DNA from: Mangrovihabitans endophyticus
Lineage (GTDB): Bacteria > Actinomycetota > Actinomycetes > Mycobacteriales > Micromonosporaceae
Reading direction: 5' to 3'
Assembly: GCF_014646155.1 (NCBI RefSeq)
Contig: NZ_BMMX01000015.1
Location: 87,697-151,696, forward strand
DNA length: 64,000 bases
In this document: positions 15,521 through 23,892 of the stretch, piece after piece
Numbering within the stretch: the first letter of the stretch is position 1
Layout: every line of letters begins with the position of its first letter
Position numbers and translations under genes: made by a program
Notes under the pieces: model-generated
Seen by the model: only the letters and a program-made list of their open reading frames with translations
Told to the model about the DNA's origin: nothing
The model's database searches: none

Positions 15521-17514
15521 CGGCCACCGGCCCCGCTCAGCGCCGCCGTCGCACCGGCCGGGCGGACCGGACCGGCACGGTGTGCGGCGACGGCGGCGTG
15601 CAGGAAGGCACCGCCGACGAGGACCGCCATGAGCAGCTCACCCGGCGTGGCCAGGCCCAGCATGGCAAAGATCAGGAGCACGACGACACGGCCCTCCCAG
15701 CCGAAAACCGAGCCGCGACCATCGGCCGCGGGCGCGCTCTTCTCCATCCGCGCCGTCACATCGTAGTGGCGCAGGGCCAACGTGAAGAGGAGGAGGAACG
15801 TCACCGGCGGCGGCACCGCGGCGACCAGCGCAACGGCCACCACGAGCAGGTACTCCGCCGCGCGCAGGGCGGCCGGTACCAGCCAGTCCAGCGGACCGTC
15901 GTGCCGAACGCCTGCCGACAGGCCCGCGGCCAGCGTGAGCAGCCCGACGACGAGCAACGGCCAGCCCGCGACGCCCGGCAGCACCAGCGGCACGGTGACG
16001 TCTCCGGAGATCCAGATACCCCATGCTTCGCCGTGCTCCAGCGCGCCGGCGAGCAGGGCGACCACCAGCGCGAGGGCGGCCACGGCGGCGAACGCGGACA
16101 GCAGCAGCGGTCGTGGCAGCCGAGCGCGGCTCGTCAGGCGTCGCGTCGCAAGCCCGTCGTCCCGGTGCCGCGCCGTGTCGACCGTGTGCAGCACACCGAC
16201 GCGCATCGACATCGACCGCAGCGAGCGCAGGGCCAGCGTGTATGCCGCCGCGAGCAGCCCGCAGACCACCACCGCGGCCAGCGCCACCCGCCCGTCGAAC
16301 AACGCGGCCAGCACGGCCAGCAGCGCCCAGCGTTCCCCGATGGGGAACACCACGATCCGCTTCAGCCAGTACGCCGCCGAGCCGCTGTCCGACTGCACGC
16401 GGTTGGACGCGGCGGTGAGCCGGGCGCCGACGCCGCCCGCCGCGGCGGTCGCGGGCTTCGCCCGGGTGGCCGCCTCGTCGTGCAGGGCGCCGTACCACGC
16501 GTCGGTCATGTGGCGCACGGTCTGCAGCAGCATCGCGGTGATGGCCAGCGGCCACGCGTACGGCAGCCCGATCCGTTCCGCGCCCGCCGCCAAGCCGGCG
16601 TAGACCGCGTACTCCTTGGCCCGGTCGGCCATGGTGTCCAGCCATCCGCCGAAGGCGTCGAAGCGGCGGCTGTACCGGGCCAGTTGCCCGTCCACGCAGT
16701 CCAGCACGAAACCGAGGTAGAGCAGGATCGCGCCGAGGATCATCGCCGGCCGGGACGCCTGCCAGAACGCCGCCGCCGCGGCCACGGCGAACCCGATGGA
16801 GACCACGGTGACCTGGCTCGGGGACAGACCCCACCGGGCACACCATTTGGTCACGTGTGGCGACCAGCTACTCACCGCGTACGTGGTGAAGAAGTCGTCC
16901 TTCTCCTTGACCGCCAGGCGCAGCCGCGCGGCGTCCTCGTCCACCGTCGCCACCACCGCCCGCGCCGCCGCCAACTCGCCGGGCGCATGCACCCGCTCGG
17001 CATGCAGCAGGCGCACGCGGCTGGCGACCGGGCTCACGCCGGCGTCGAGCAGCGCCGCCAGCACCGCATCCGGGGTGTCCGGAGGGCCGGGGGCGGCGGC
17101 CGGCATCCGCTCCAACACCGCGAGGTCACCGGGGGCCACGCACAACGCACCGGCGAACCGGGCGCCGGCACCGGCCGACCCGGACACCAGCAGACCACGG
17201 TCCTCCCGCAGCCCACCATCCGGATCGGCGACCACCAGGGCGGCCGTGCGACCGGACGGCTCGGTGGCCAGCGTCCGCACCAGGCTGGGATGGGCCACCA
17301 GGTTGTCGGCGCAGATCAACAGGGACTCGCCCGTCTCGCGGGCCCGCCGGGCGACGTCGCTCATGAGGGCTGCCGTGTCGCCGTCGCCGCGATCCCGTTC
17401 GACCGTGGTGGCGCCTGCGGCGCGCAACGCGGCGGTGAGATCGTCGGCAAGCCCGGCGGCGTCGGTCCGATCGAGGGCGTTCCCGGTGCTGGCGCAGAGG
17501 ACGGCCAGACTCAC
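15517..17514 (-). CDS. CDP-alcohol phosphatidyltransferase with N-terminal nucleotidyltransferase-like domain
   Basis: 665 residues, GTG start. The CDP-alcohol phosphotransferase motif D-x2-DG-x2-AR-x8-G-x3-D-x3-D is complete, starting at Asp272 (LDCVDGQLARYSRRFDAFGG, then Asp293 and Asp297). Residues 1-190 look like a degenerate sugar-phosphate nucleotidyltransferase with no clear metal site. The C-terminal half is hydrophobic with many membrane helices, more than a minimal family member. Similar fusions make phosphoinositol or polyol-phosphate lipids, or prime surface polymers. It overlaps the downstream TagF-like gene by 4 bases, which supports a joint pathway. Acceptor and alcohol are not predictable. 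Confidence 0.87.
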   Translation of the reverse strand: MSLAVLCASTGNALDRTDAAGLADDLTAALRAAGATTVERDRGDGDTAALMSDVARRARETGESLLICADNLVAHPSLVRTLATEPSGRTAALVVADPDGGLREDRGLLVSGSAGAGARFAGALCVAPGDLAVLERMPAAAPGPPDTPDAVLAALLDAGVSPVASRVRLLHAERVHAPGELAAARAVVATVDEDAARLRLAVKEKDDFFTTYAVSSWSPHVTKWCARWGLSPSQVTVVSIGFAVAAAAAFWQASRPAMILGAILLYLGFVLDCVDGQLARYSRRFDAFGGWLDTMADRAKEYAVYAGLAAGAERIGLPYAWPLAITAMLLQTVRHMTDAWYGALHDEAATRAKPATAAAGGVGARLTAASNRVQSDSGSAAYWLKRIVVFPIGERWALLAVLAALFDGRVALAAVVVCGLLAAAYTLALRSLRSMSMRVGVLHTVDTARHRDDGLATRRLTSRARLPRPLLLSAFAAVAALALVVALLAGALEHGEAWGIWISGDVTVPLVLPGVAGWPLLVVGLLTLAAGLSAGVRHDGPLDWLVPAALRAAEYLLVVAVALVAAVPPPVTFLLLFTLALRHYDVTARMEKSAPAADGRGSVFGWEGRVVVLLIFAMLGLATPGELLMAVLVGGAFLHAAVAAHRAGPVRPAGATAALSGAGGR

Positions 17515-17656
17515 CGGAGCATCACCGCTTGCCTCCTCGTCACCGCCGGCATGGTGATCCGGCGGAAGCTAGGGCACCAAGTCGGGCACAGGTTAACAGC
17601 GCGCCGTGTGCGGGTATCGGTCCCCCTCACAGGCCCCGAACAAGGAGTTGACCGAC

Positions 17657-17836
17657 GTGAATCACCTGTCCCGCCCGCGCAACGACCGCTGGATCGCCGG
17701 AGTCTGCTCCGGCCTGGGCCGGCGGTTCGGCCTGGCGCCCAACATCGTGCGCCTGCTCTTCGTGTTGTCGTGCCTGCTCCCCGGCCCCCAGGTGGTGATC
17801 TACCTGGTGCTGTGGCTGATCATGCCCAACGAGTGA
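17657..17836 (+). CDS. PspC domain small membrane protein
   Basis: 59 residues from the GTG at 17657, chosen because AAGGAG lies 9 bases upstream and the PspC motif begins immediately; an upstream in-frame ATG would add 17 residues without homology. The domain shows DRWIAGVCSGLGRRFGL followed by a helix (IVRLLFVLSCLLPGPQVVIYLVLWLIMP). PspC proteins are membrane-stress partners in phage-shock systems and domains of actinobacterial envelope sensors. It stands alone, diverging from the CDP-alcohol transferase gene. Confidence 0.9.
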   Translation: MNHLSRPRNDRWIAGVCSGLGRRFGLAPNIVRLLFVLSCLLPGPQVVIYLVLWLIMPNE

Positions 17837-17866
17837 ACTTTCCACGTGGCGAAGCCGGTTCGGTGA

Positions 17867-18646
17867 TCATGGATTGCCGAAGGTGACGGTGACCGAGGTG
17901 TAGCCGAGGCGGGCCAGGAGACTCTCCAGCATCTTCTGGGTGTTCTCCCTGGCCCGGGCGTCCAGCCCGCTGCTCCGCGCCGCCTCGGTGATCCGCTTCT
18001 GTGCCTCCTGATAGACCCGCTGCTGCTGGTTCGGATCGTCGCGGAACGCGTCACCGATGCGGTTGAGCAGGCCCCGCTCCTCTGCCACCACATAGCTCTT
18101 GCTCATGTCCAGCGACGCCTGGCTCAGCTCGGGTGCGGGCAGCTCGATCCGCACGGTCTTCTTCTCCTCGTCCACCACGAGCGCGCCGTCGGTCAGCGAC
18201 CCGAAGTCGACGTAGGCCTCGACGGTGCCCGAGCCGACGAACAGGGTCCGCTGGTTCAGCAGGAAGTCCGGCACGTTCTCCTTGTTCTGCTGGAGATCGA
18301 CGATGACCTGGAAGGTGCCGTCGGCCGCGACGTAGCGACTCAGGTCGCGCATCGACTGCAGCAGCACCGGCTGGCTGCGGTCGGTCTCCTTGTCGGCGAA
18401 CGGGTTGTCGAAGGACGGCAGCACGTTCGTCGCGCGCAGACCCAGACAGACGGCCACCATCAGGGCGAACACCACGCCGAAGAAGATCAGCACCCGCGCC
18501 AGCACGCTGGTGCGACGCGGCGCCTCGGCGGCCGGTGTGTCGTCGGTCGCCTCGGGCACGGCAGGGTATTGCCTGGTCGGCTCGTCGGCGGCGTCCGTGT
18601 CCAGGGCGTCCCGGTCCGTTGATTCCGTGTCCGGTGAGTGGGCCAT
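17867..18646 (-). CDS. DUF4230 membrane-anchored protein
   Basis: 259 residues. The N-terminal 55 residues are Asp/Thr/Ala-rich and cytoplasmic. One membrane helix follows (about 57-80, VLIFFGVVFALMVAVCLGL), then an extracytoplasmic DUF4230 domain (about 95-259) with LSRYVAADGTFQVIVDLQQN and the ending TSVTVTFGNP. The function of DUF4230 is not established. It is the last gene after the pdxH-to-acyl-CoA-dehydrogenase run (39-base gap) and converges with pspC, whose end is 30 bases away; both may belong to envelope homeostasis, which is inference. Confidence 0.86.
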   Translation of the reverse strand: MAHSPDTESTDRDALDTDAADEPTRQYPAVPEATDDTPAAEAPRRTSVLARVLIFFGVVFALMVAVCLGLRATNVLPSFDNPFADKETDRSQPVLLQSMRDLSRYVAADGTFQVIVDLQQNKENVPDFLLNQRTLFVGSGTVEAYVDFGSLTDGALVVDEEKKTVRIELPAPELSQASLDMSKSYVVAEERGLLNRIGDAFRDDPNQQQRVYQEAQKRITEAARSSGLDARARENTQKMLESLLARLGYTSVTVTFGNP

Positions 18647-18685
18647 GGTTCCACGGTACGGAAGGGGTGCGACACTCGCGACCGC

Positions 18686-19852
18686 TCAGCCTCCGAACGC
18701 GTCGATGCCGGTCAGTTTCTGACCCAGCACGAGCTGGTGGATCTCCGACGTTCCCTCGTACGTGAGCACGCTCTCCAGGTTGTTGGCGTGCCGCATCACC
18801 GGGTATTCGCCGCTGATGCCGTTCGCGCCGAGAATCGTCCGGCACTGCCGGGCGATCGCCAGTGCCTCCCGCACGTTGTTCAGCTTGCCGGCGCTGACCT
18901 GCTCGGGGCGCAGCCCCACGGCGTCGTGCCGACGACCCAGGTGCATCGCCAACAGATAGCCTTTCTGCAGCTCAAGAGCCATGTCGGCGAGCTTCGCCTG
19001 GGTGAGCTGGAACCCGGCCAGCGGCCGCCCGAACTGCTCCCGGCTGGTGGCGTAGTCGATCGCGGTGTGCAGGCACTCCCGGGCCGCGCCCAGCGCGCCC
19101 CAGACGATGCCGAATCGCGCCTCGGTCAGGCATGACAACGGCGCCTTCAGCCCGCGCGCCTCGGTCAGCCGGGCGTCATCACCCAGCCGCACGCCGTCCA
19201 GCACGATCTCGCCGGTGGACGACGCGCGCAAGGACATCTTCTGCTTGATCTCGCGGGCGCTGAAGCCCGGCGTGGACGTGGGCACCGCGAACCCGGTGAC
19301 GCCCTCGTCGGTGCGCGCCCAGATCACCGCGACGTCCGCCGCCGGCGCGTTGGTGATCCACAGCTTGCCACCGTCGAGCACCCAGTCATCGCCGTCGCGA
19401 CGGGCACGGGTGGCCATGTGCGCCGGGTCCGAACCATGGTCCGGCTCGGTCAGGCCGAAGCAGCCGATCAGTTCACCGGTGGCCATGCCGGGCAGCCAGC
19501 GCTGTTTCTGCTCCTCGGTGCCGAATCGCCAGATCGCGTACATGGCCAGCGAGCCCTGCACGCTGACCAGCGATCGCACACCCGAGTCGGCCGCTTCCAA
19601 CTCCATGCAGGCCAGGCCGTACGAGACCGCCGAGGCACCCGCGCAGCCGTAGCCGGTGAGGTGCATGCCGAGCAGGCCGAGCTTGCCGAACTCGACGGCG
19701 AGATCGCGCACCGGCACCTCGCCGCGCTCGTACCACCCGGCGACGTGCGGCCGCACCCGGTCGTCGGCCACCCGCCGGACCACCTCGCGGATGTCCCGTT
19801 CCTCGTCGGAGAGCAGCTCGTCCAGGTCGAGCAGGTCAAGGGGAGCGGTCAT
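18686..19852 (-). CDS. Acyl-CoA dehydrogenase (glutaryl-CoA dehydrogenase-like)
   Basis: 388 residues from the ATG at 19852, which overlaps the stop of the upstream small gene (ATGA). Features: GCFGLTEPDHGSDP in the FAD/substrate region, WITNAPAADVAVIWART, SREQFGRPLAGFQL, and the terminal catalytic loop LESVLTYEGTSEIHQLVLGQ, whose Glu of YEGT is the acyl-CoA dehydrogenase base. The TEPDHGSDP and ANGISGEYPVMRHANNLE patterns point to the glutaryl-CoA dehydrogenase subfamily (oxidative decarboxylation to crotonyl-CoA in lysine/tryptophan catabolism). No partner catabolic genes are adjacent, so substrate assignment is moderate. Confidence 0.92.
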   Translation of the reverse strand: MTAPLDLLDLDELLSDEERDIREVVRRVADDRVRPHVAGWYERGEVPVRDLAVEFGKLGLLGMHLTGYGCAGASAVSYGLACMELEAADSGVRSLVSVQGSLAMYAIWRFGTEEQKQRWLPGMATGELIGCFGLTEPDHGSDPAHMATRARRDGDDWVLDGGKLWITNAPAADVAVIWARTDEGVTGFAVPTSTPGFSAREIKQKMSLRASSTGEIVLDGVRLGDDARLTEARGLKAPLSCLTEARFGIVWGALGAARECLHTAIDYATSREQFGRPLAGFQLTQAKLADMALELQKGYLLAMHLGRRHDAVGLRPEQVSAGKLNNVREALAIARQCRTILGANGISGEYPVMRHANNLESVLTYEGTSEIHQLVLGQKLTGIDAFGG

Positions 19853-20145
19853 CCGGTCACCACCAGGACTCGGGCGTGGATCTGGTTGCGCTGTTGCAGG
19901 GCGGCGCGCAGCGCGCGGTGCAGGCCGTCCTCCAGATAGAGCGCGCCCTGATATTCCACGACGTGCGGGAACAGGTCTCCGTAGAAGGTGGAGTCCTCGG
20001 CCAGAAGCTTGTCGAGCGCGAGCTCCCGCTTGGTGGTGATCAGATCGGCCAAGCGGATCGGGCGCGGTGGGATCTCCGCCCACATCTTCAGGGTGGTGTG
20101 GTGCTCGGGGTATGGCGCTCCGTCCCGGACCGCTTTGAAGATCAC
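19849..20145 (-). CDS. Small conserved protein with ParB/sulfiredoxin-like motif
   Basis: 98 residues, GTG start with AAGGGG upstream. The sequence carries LADLITTKRELALDKLLAED and YLEDGLHRALRAALQQR. The DG-HR-type motif followed by a helix is reminiscent of the ParB/Srx fold, where it shapes a nucleotide or phosphate site. I recognise it only as a conserved actinobacterial protein and assign no function. The stop overlaps the start of the acyl-CoA dehydrogenase gene, and the nitroreductase gene ends 30 bases upstream, so it is the middle cistron of an operon. Confidence 0.8.
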   Translation of the reverse strand: MIFKAVRDGAPYPEHHTTLKMWAEIPPRPIRLADLITTKRELALDKLLAEDSTFYGDLFPHVVEYQGALYLEDGLHRALRAALQQRNQIHARVLVVTG

Positions 20146-20175
20146 GCCGATGCGCCCCTTTCCATCCCGCTCCCG

Positions 20176-20805
20176 TTACCCGCTCCACCGGCCATGATGC
20201 ACCACTTCGTCTATCGGGCGGCGGCCACGGCTCAGTGACGGTGACCTCTTGTCTGGTGCACGGTAGCCGACCGTGAGCGCACCGATCGGGGAGAACTCCT
20301 CCGGAACCCCGAACGCGGCCTTGAACGCGCCGATCGCGGTCGCCGGCAGGCCGAAGAAGCACGAGCCGAGGCCACGGTCGACGGCGGTCAGGTGCATCAG
20401 CAACGCGGCGAAGCCGGTGTCGATGTCCCAGTACGGCACCGGCCACCGCGCCTCGTCCCGATCCGTCCAGCCCTTGTCCGGTTCCGCGTACCGGCCCAGA
20501 TAGGCCGACTTGTTGGACAACGCGACGATGATCAGCGGAGCGGTCCGCATCCGCTGCAACCAGCCGCCTCGCCACTCCCGATCGGCCGCGGCATCGCCGC
20601 GATCGGCCTCGGTCGTCACCGACCAGTAACGCTCCCGGTCCGCCCGGTCCGTCAGCACCAGGAAGGCCCATCCCTGGGCGAATCCGGCGGACGGGGCGCG
20701 CTGGGCGTGCGCCAGGATCGTCCGTACGATCTCCGTCGGCACCGGCCGGTCCGGATCGTAGCTACGCACCATCCGACGGCGGCGCACCACCTCGTCGAAC
20801 TCCAT
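20176..20805 (-). CDS. Nitroreductase family protein
   Basis: 209 residues. It begins with the nitroreductase signature MEFDEVVRRRRMVRSYDPDRP and PTEIVRTILAHAQRAPSAGF (FMN-binding Arg and Ser), with ALLMHLTAVDRGLGSCFFG in the middle and GALTVGYRAPD near the end. Family members are FMN-dependent, NAD(P)H-using homodimers that reduce nitro compounds, quinones or flavins, or deiodinate and dehalogenate; the substrate cannot be set here. It starts 13 bases after the epimerase gene in the same operon. Confidence 0.9.
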   Translation of the reverse strand: MEFDEVVRRRRMVRSYDPDRPVPTEIVRTILAHAQRAPSAGFAQGWAFLVLTDRADRERYWSVTTEADRGDAAADREWRGGWLQRMRTAPLIIVALSNKSAYLGRYAEPDKGWTDRDEARWPVPYWDIDTGFAALLMHLTAVDRGLGSCFFGLPATAIGAFKAAFGVPEEFSPIGALTVGYRAPDKRSPSLSRGRRPIDEVVHHGRWSG

Positions 20806-20818
20806 CAGCGCCGGTCTT

Positions 20819-21739
20819 TCACGGCCGCACGCCCCAGGAGGCGCTCCACGTCTGCCCGGGTACCAGAACGATCAGGTCGCGACCGGAGCGAAACGCGTCC
20901 GGCGGGCAGGTCATCGGCTCGATGGCCACCGACCGCCGGTGTCGCTCACCGCGCAGCGTGTCCCCGGTGAAGACCTGCCACCACTTGAAGTTCTGGTCGC
21001 CCCAGACGGTGACGCCGGTCTGGCCGGCCGGGTCCGTGATGGTGACCGTGGTGATGCCGTCGGCGTCGTGCTCCACATCGCCGAACGTGGTGTCCAGGAC
21101 CGCCTCGCCGATGCGGCGCGGCTCGGTGAAGTCGTACTCCGTGCCGGTCACCTTGACCGCGCCGATCGGCAGCAGGCGGGCGTCCGCCAGGATCCTGCTG
21201 CGGCCGGGCACCCGCAGCAGGATGTCGTCCACCGCCACGCCGGGGAGCTGGAGGTAGGGGTGGACCGAATAACCCCAGGGCGCGTTCGCGTCCCCGGTGT
21301 TGGTGACCTCCTGGTCGCAGCGCAGCCCGCCGGGGCCGACGCTCCACCGCGTGCGCAGCGTCAGCGGCCACGGGTAGCCCACCTGCGCGGGCAGGTCGAA
21401 CTCCAGCGTGACGGCGTCGTCCGCGCGCTCCGCCAGCCGCCAGCGCGACCAGTTCGTCAGGCCGTGCAGCGCGTTGTGCCGCTCGGGCTCGGTCAGCGCG
21501 AGCTGGTAGGGATGCCCCTCAAACGTGTATTGCCCGTCCCGGATCCGGTTGGGCCACGGAGCCAGGATCTGCCCGGCCGAGGCGGGCGACAGCTCGTCGG
21601 CCGCGAACCCGTCCAGGATCTCCCGGTCACCGGCGGCGTAGCTGCGCAGCACGCCGCCGACCTCCACCACCACGGCCCGATGCCCGTCGGCTTCGATGGC
21701 CCATTGCATCCCGGACTTCGCGGGAACCACGCTCGTCAT
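20819..21739 (-). CDS. Aldose 1-epimerase family protein (galactose mutarotase-like)
   Basis: 306 residues from the ATG at 21739. The beta-sandwich mutarotase pattern is present: GQILAPWPNRIRDGQYTFEG, ERHNALHGL (catalytic His), GYSVHPYLQLPG (second His) and the C-terminal SVAIEPMTCPPDAF, whose Glu is the expected base. It would interconvert sugar anomers in the cytoplasm. It lies 11 bases after the MFS gene and 13 before the nitroreductase gene, in a compact operon that may contain a sugar-related step. Confidence 0.91.
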   Translation of the reverse strand: MTSVVPAKSGMQWAIEADGHRAVVVEVGGVLRSYAAGDREILDGFAADELSPASAGQILAPWPNRIRDGQYTFEGHPYQLALTEPERHNALHGLTNWSRWRLAERADDAVTLEFDLPAQVGYPWPLTLRTRWSVGPGGLRCDQEVTNTGDANAPWGYSVHPYLQLPGVAVDDILLRVPGRSRILADARLLPIGAVKVTGTEYDFTEPRRIGEAVLDTTFGDVEHDADGITTVTITDPAGQTGVTVWGDQNFKWWQVFTGDTLRGERHRRSVAIEPMTCPPDAFRSGRDLIVLVPGQTWSASWGVRP

Positions 21740-21750
21740 GGCCCCCGACC

Positions 21751-23064
21751 TTAGCCGGTGGCCGGCGGGTCGCCGGGCGGACGGTAGCGCAGCAGCGCGG
21801 GAAAGAGCAGTGCCAGGCCCACGGCCAGGCCGGCCGCGGCGAATCCACCGCCGACCCAGGACGCGGTCGGTCCGGTCAGGTCCGCGGTAGCGCCGGCTCG
21901 CAGGTCGCCCAGCCGGGGACCGCCGGCCACCACCACGGTGAACACGCCCTGCAGCCGGCCGCGCAACCGGTCCGGCGCGTACGTCTGCAGGATCGACTGC
22001 CGGTAGACCGCGCTGACCAGGTCCGCCGCGCCCCCGACGGCGAGCAGCAGCACCATCAGCCAGAGCTGCCGCGCGAAACCGGCGAAGCCGACCGCCACCC
22101 CCCAACCGATCACCGCGACCACCAGGGCGACGCCCTGCCGCCGGATGCGCCCGATCCATCCCGAGGTGAGACCGCCGATCATGGAGCCGATGGCGATCGC
22201 GCTGAACAGCCAGCCGACCGCGGAGCCACCGCCGAACCGTTCCGCCGCCACTTCCGGGAACAACGCCCGCGGCATCGCCAGCACCATGGCGATGATGTCC
22301 ACCGCGAAGGACAGCAGCAGCACCGGCTGGGTGGACAGGAAGCGCAGGCCGTCCGCGATCCCCCGGAGACCCGCGGTGGGGCGGGGTGCGGCGGTGTCGT
22401 GGTGCAGCGGCGGAATGGCCGGCAGTCGATATGTCGCCCAGAACGAGATGGTGAACAGGGCGGCGTCCACCGCGTACGCGACGGTGACGCCGGAGCCCTG
22501 GCCCCAGACGGAGAAGACCAGGCCGGCGGCGAGCGGGCCGAGCACCCCGCCGGCCGTGGTGGTCGTGTAGGCAAGCGTGTTGGCGGCGGGCACCAACCGC
22601 GTGGGCACGATCCGCGGGATGATCGCCTGGCGTGCCGGGGAGCTCACCGCGAAGCCCGCGGACTGCACCGCGGTCAGCGCCAGCAGCAGCGCCGGACTGC
22701 GCACCCCGGCCACCGCCTGCACCAGCAGGCCGACGGTGGACAGCCAGGCCAGCGTCGAGCTGGCGAGCAGCAGACGACGCCGGTCCACGACGTCCGCGGC
22801 GGCGCCGCCCCACAGGCCGAAGATGAGCAGCGGCACCAGGCCGGCCACGCCGAGCAGGCCCACCCAGCCGGACGAGCGGGTGATGGCGAACATCTCCACC
22901 GGCACCGCGACCGAGGTGAATTGGAAGCCGAAGAACGAGACGCCGTTGCCGATCCACATCCGCCGGTACGCGACCCCGCGCAACGGGCGGATGTCGATCA
23001 TCCAGCCGCGCCGCGTAGTCGACTCGACCACGCGCTCGGTGGCCTCCACGGGCTCCTGACTCAC
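21751..23064 (-). CDS. Major facilitator superfamily transporter (DHA3/enterobactin-exporter-like)
   Basis: 437 residues from the GTG at 23064, preferred because it overlaps the pdxH stop (GTGA); an ATG at 23088 would add 8 residues. About 12 membrane helices are visible, with the MFS A-motif as GGAAADVVDRRRLL after helix 2 and GLTSGWIGRIRRQG in the second half. The start MIDIRPLRGVAYRRMWIGNG is typical of the MFS_3 (drug or siderophore efflux) group. Substrate unknown. It is co-operonic with pdxH upstream and the epimerase downstream. Confidence 0.9.
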   Translation of the reverse strand: MSQEPVEATERVVESTTRRGWMIDIRPLRGVAYRRMWIGNGVSFFGFQFTSVAVPVEMFAITRSSGWVGLLGVAGLVPLLIFGLWGGAAADVVDRRRLLLASSTLAWLSTVGLLVQAVAGVRSPALLLALTAVQSAGFAVSSPARQAIIPRIVPTRLVPAANTLAYTTTTAGGVLGPLAAGLVFSVWGQGSGVTVAYAVDAALFTISFWATYRLPAIPPLHHDTAAPRPTAGLRGIADGLRFLSTQPVLLLSFAVDIIAMVLAMPRALFPEVAAERFGGGSAVGWLFSAIAIGSMIGGLTSGWIGRIRRQGVALVVAVIGWGVAVGFAGFARQLWLMVLLLAVGGAADLVSAVYRQSILQTYAPDRLRGRLQGVFTVVVAGGPRLGDLRAGATADLTGPTASWVGGGFAAAGLAVGLALLFPALLRYRPPGDPPATG

Positions 23065-23705
23065 GGAGCGAGCCGCTCGACGACCCACTCCCCGTCGCCG
23101 CGCCGGTAGCGCAGCCGGTCGTGCAGGCGGCTCGCGCGTCCCTGCCAGAACTCCACCGCCTCGGGCACTACCCGCAACCCGCCCCAGTGCGGTGGAACCG
23201 GGACGTCGGCGTCGGCGAAGCGTTGCTCGGCCGCCGCGAGGCCGTCCTCGACGGCGGCCCGGTCCGGCACCACCTGGGACTGCGGGCTGGCCCAGGCGCC
23301 GAGCTGCGACCCGCGCGGACGAGACGCGAAATAGACCTCGGTCTGCGCGCGCGACACCCTCTCCACGGTCCCCGTCACGATCACCTGACGCTGCATGGCG
23401 AACCAGGGGAACAGCAGGCTGGCAGACGGATTGGCGAGCGCCTCCCGGCCCTTGCGCGACTCGTAGTTGGTGAAGAACACGAACCCGTCGGCGTCGTACG
23501 CCTTGAGCAGCACGGTCCGCGTGGAGGGCCGCCCCGCCACGGTGGCCGTCGCCACCACCATCGCGTTCGGCTCCGGCAGCCCCGCCTGCCGCGCCTGCGC
23601 GAACCAGGCGTCGAACTGGGTGATCGGATCGGCGGCGAGGTCGATCTCGCGCAGGCCCGCCCGCTCGGAGTACTCGCGCCGCATACCGGCCAGATCGGGA
23701 CTCAC
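23061..23705 (-). CDS. pdxH: Pyridoxine/pyridoxamine 5'-phosphate oxidase
   Basis: 214 residues from the GTG at 23705, chosen because AGGAGA lies a few bases upstream; an ATG seven codons later is the alternative. Landmarks: RREYSERAGLREIDLAADPITQF, RTVLLKAYDADGFVFFTNYESRKG (FMN/PLP contact), PRGSQLGAWASPQS, and the C-terminal FWQGRASRLHDRLRYRR...WVVERLAP. The FMN enzyme oxidises PNP/PMP to pyridoxal 5'-phosphate, the cofactor of the nearby SerC and aminotransferase. It is the first gene of a long minus-strand operon and diverges from the citrate synthase gene across 187 bases. Confidence 0.95.
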   Translation of the reverse strand: MSPDLAGMRREYSERAGLREIDLAADPITQFDAWFAQARQAGLPEPNAMVVATATVAGRPSTRTVLLKAYDADGFVFFTNYESRKGREALANPSASLLFPWFAMQRQVIVTGTVERVSRAQTEVYFASRPRGSQLGAWASPQSQVVPDRAAVEDGLAAAEQRFADADVPVPPHWGGLRVVPEAVEFWQGRASRLHDRLRYRRGDGEWVVERLAP

Positions 23706-23892
23706 GCGCTCTCCTGTCTCACACATCGAACGCAACGACCCTAAGTCGCCCCCGGCGAAGCGTCCGGTCGGTAAGGATGAGGTGTCGCGGAGAGCACATC
23801 CGAGGCGGCTCGCCGCGATATCGGCCGGCGGGCAAGATGAGACCCTTACGGCTTTCCATGTGCAAGGCCTTTTACCGCATAAAGGGGCGACC

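Noticed and set aside
15580..17886. Very long open frame (768 codons) antisense to the CDP-alcohol transferase gene
   Set aside because: Arg/Gln/His/Gly-rich composition, no homology and no start signal; it is the usual mirror frame of a GC-rich gene, and the opposite strand encodes a complete motif-bearing enzyme.
18686..20671. A 661-codon frame extending the acyl-CoA dehydrogenase far upstream
   Set aside because: The extra part is out-of-frame translation of the ParB-like and nitroreductase genes; the ATG at 19852 with ATGA overlap gives the standard family length.
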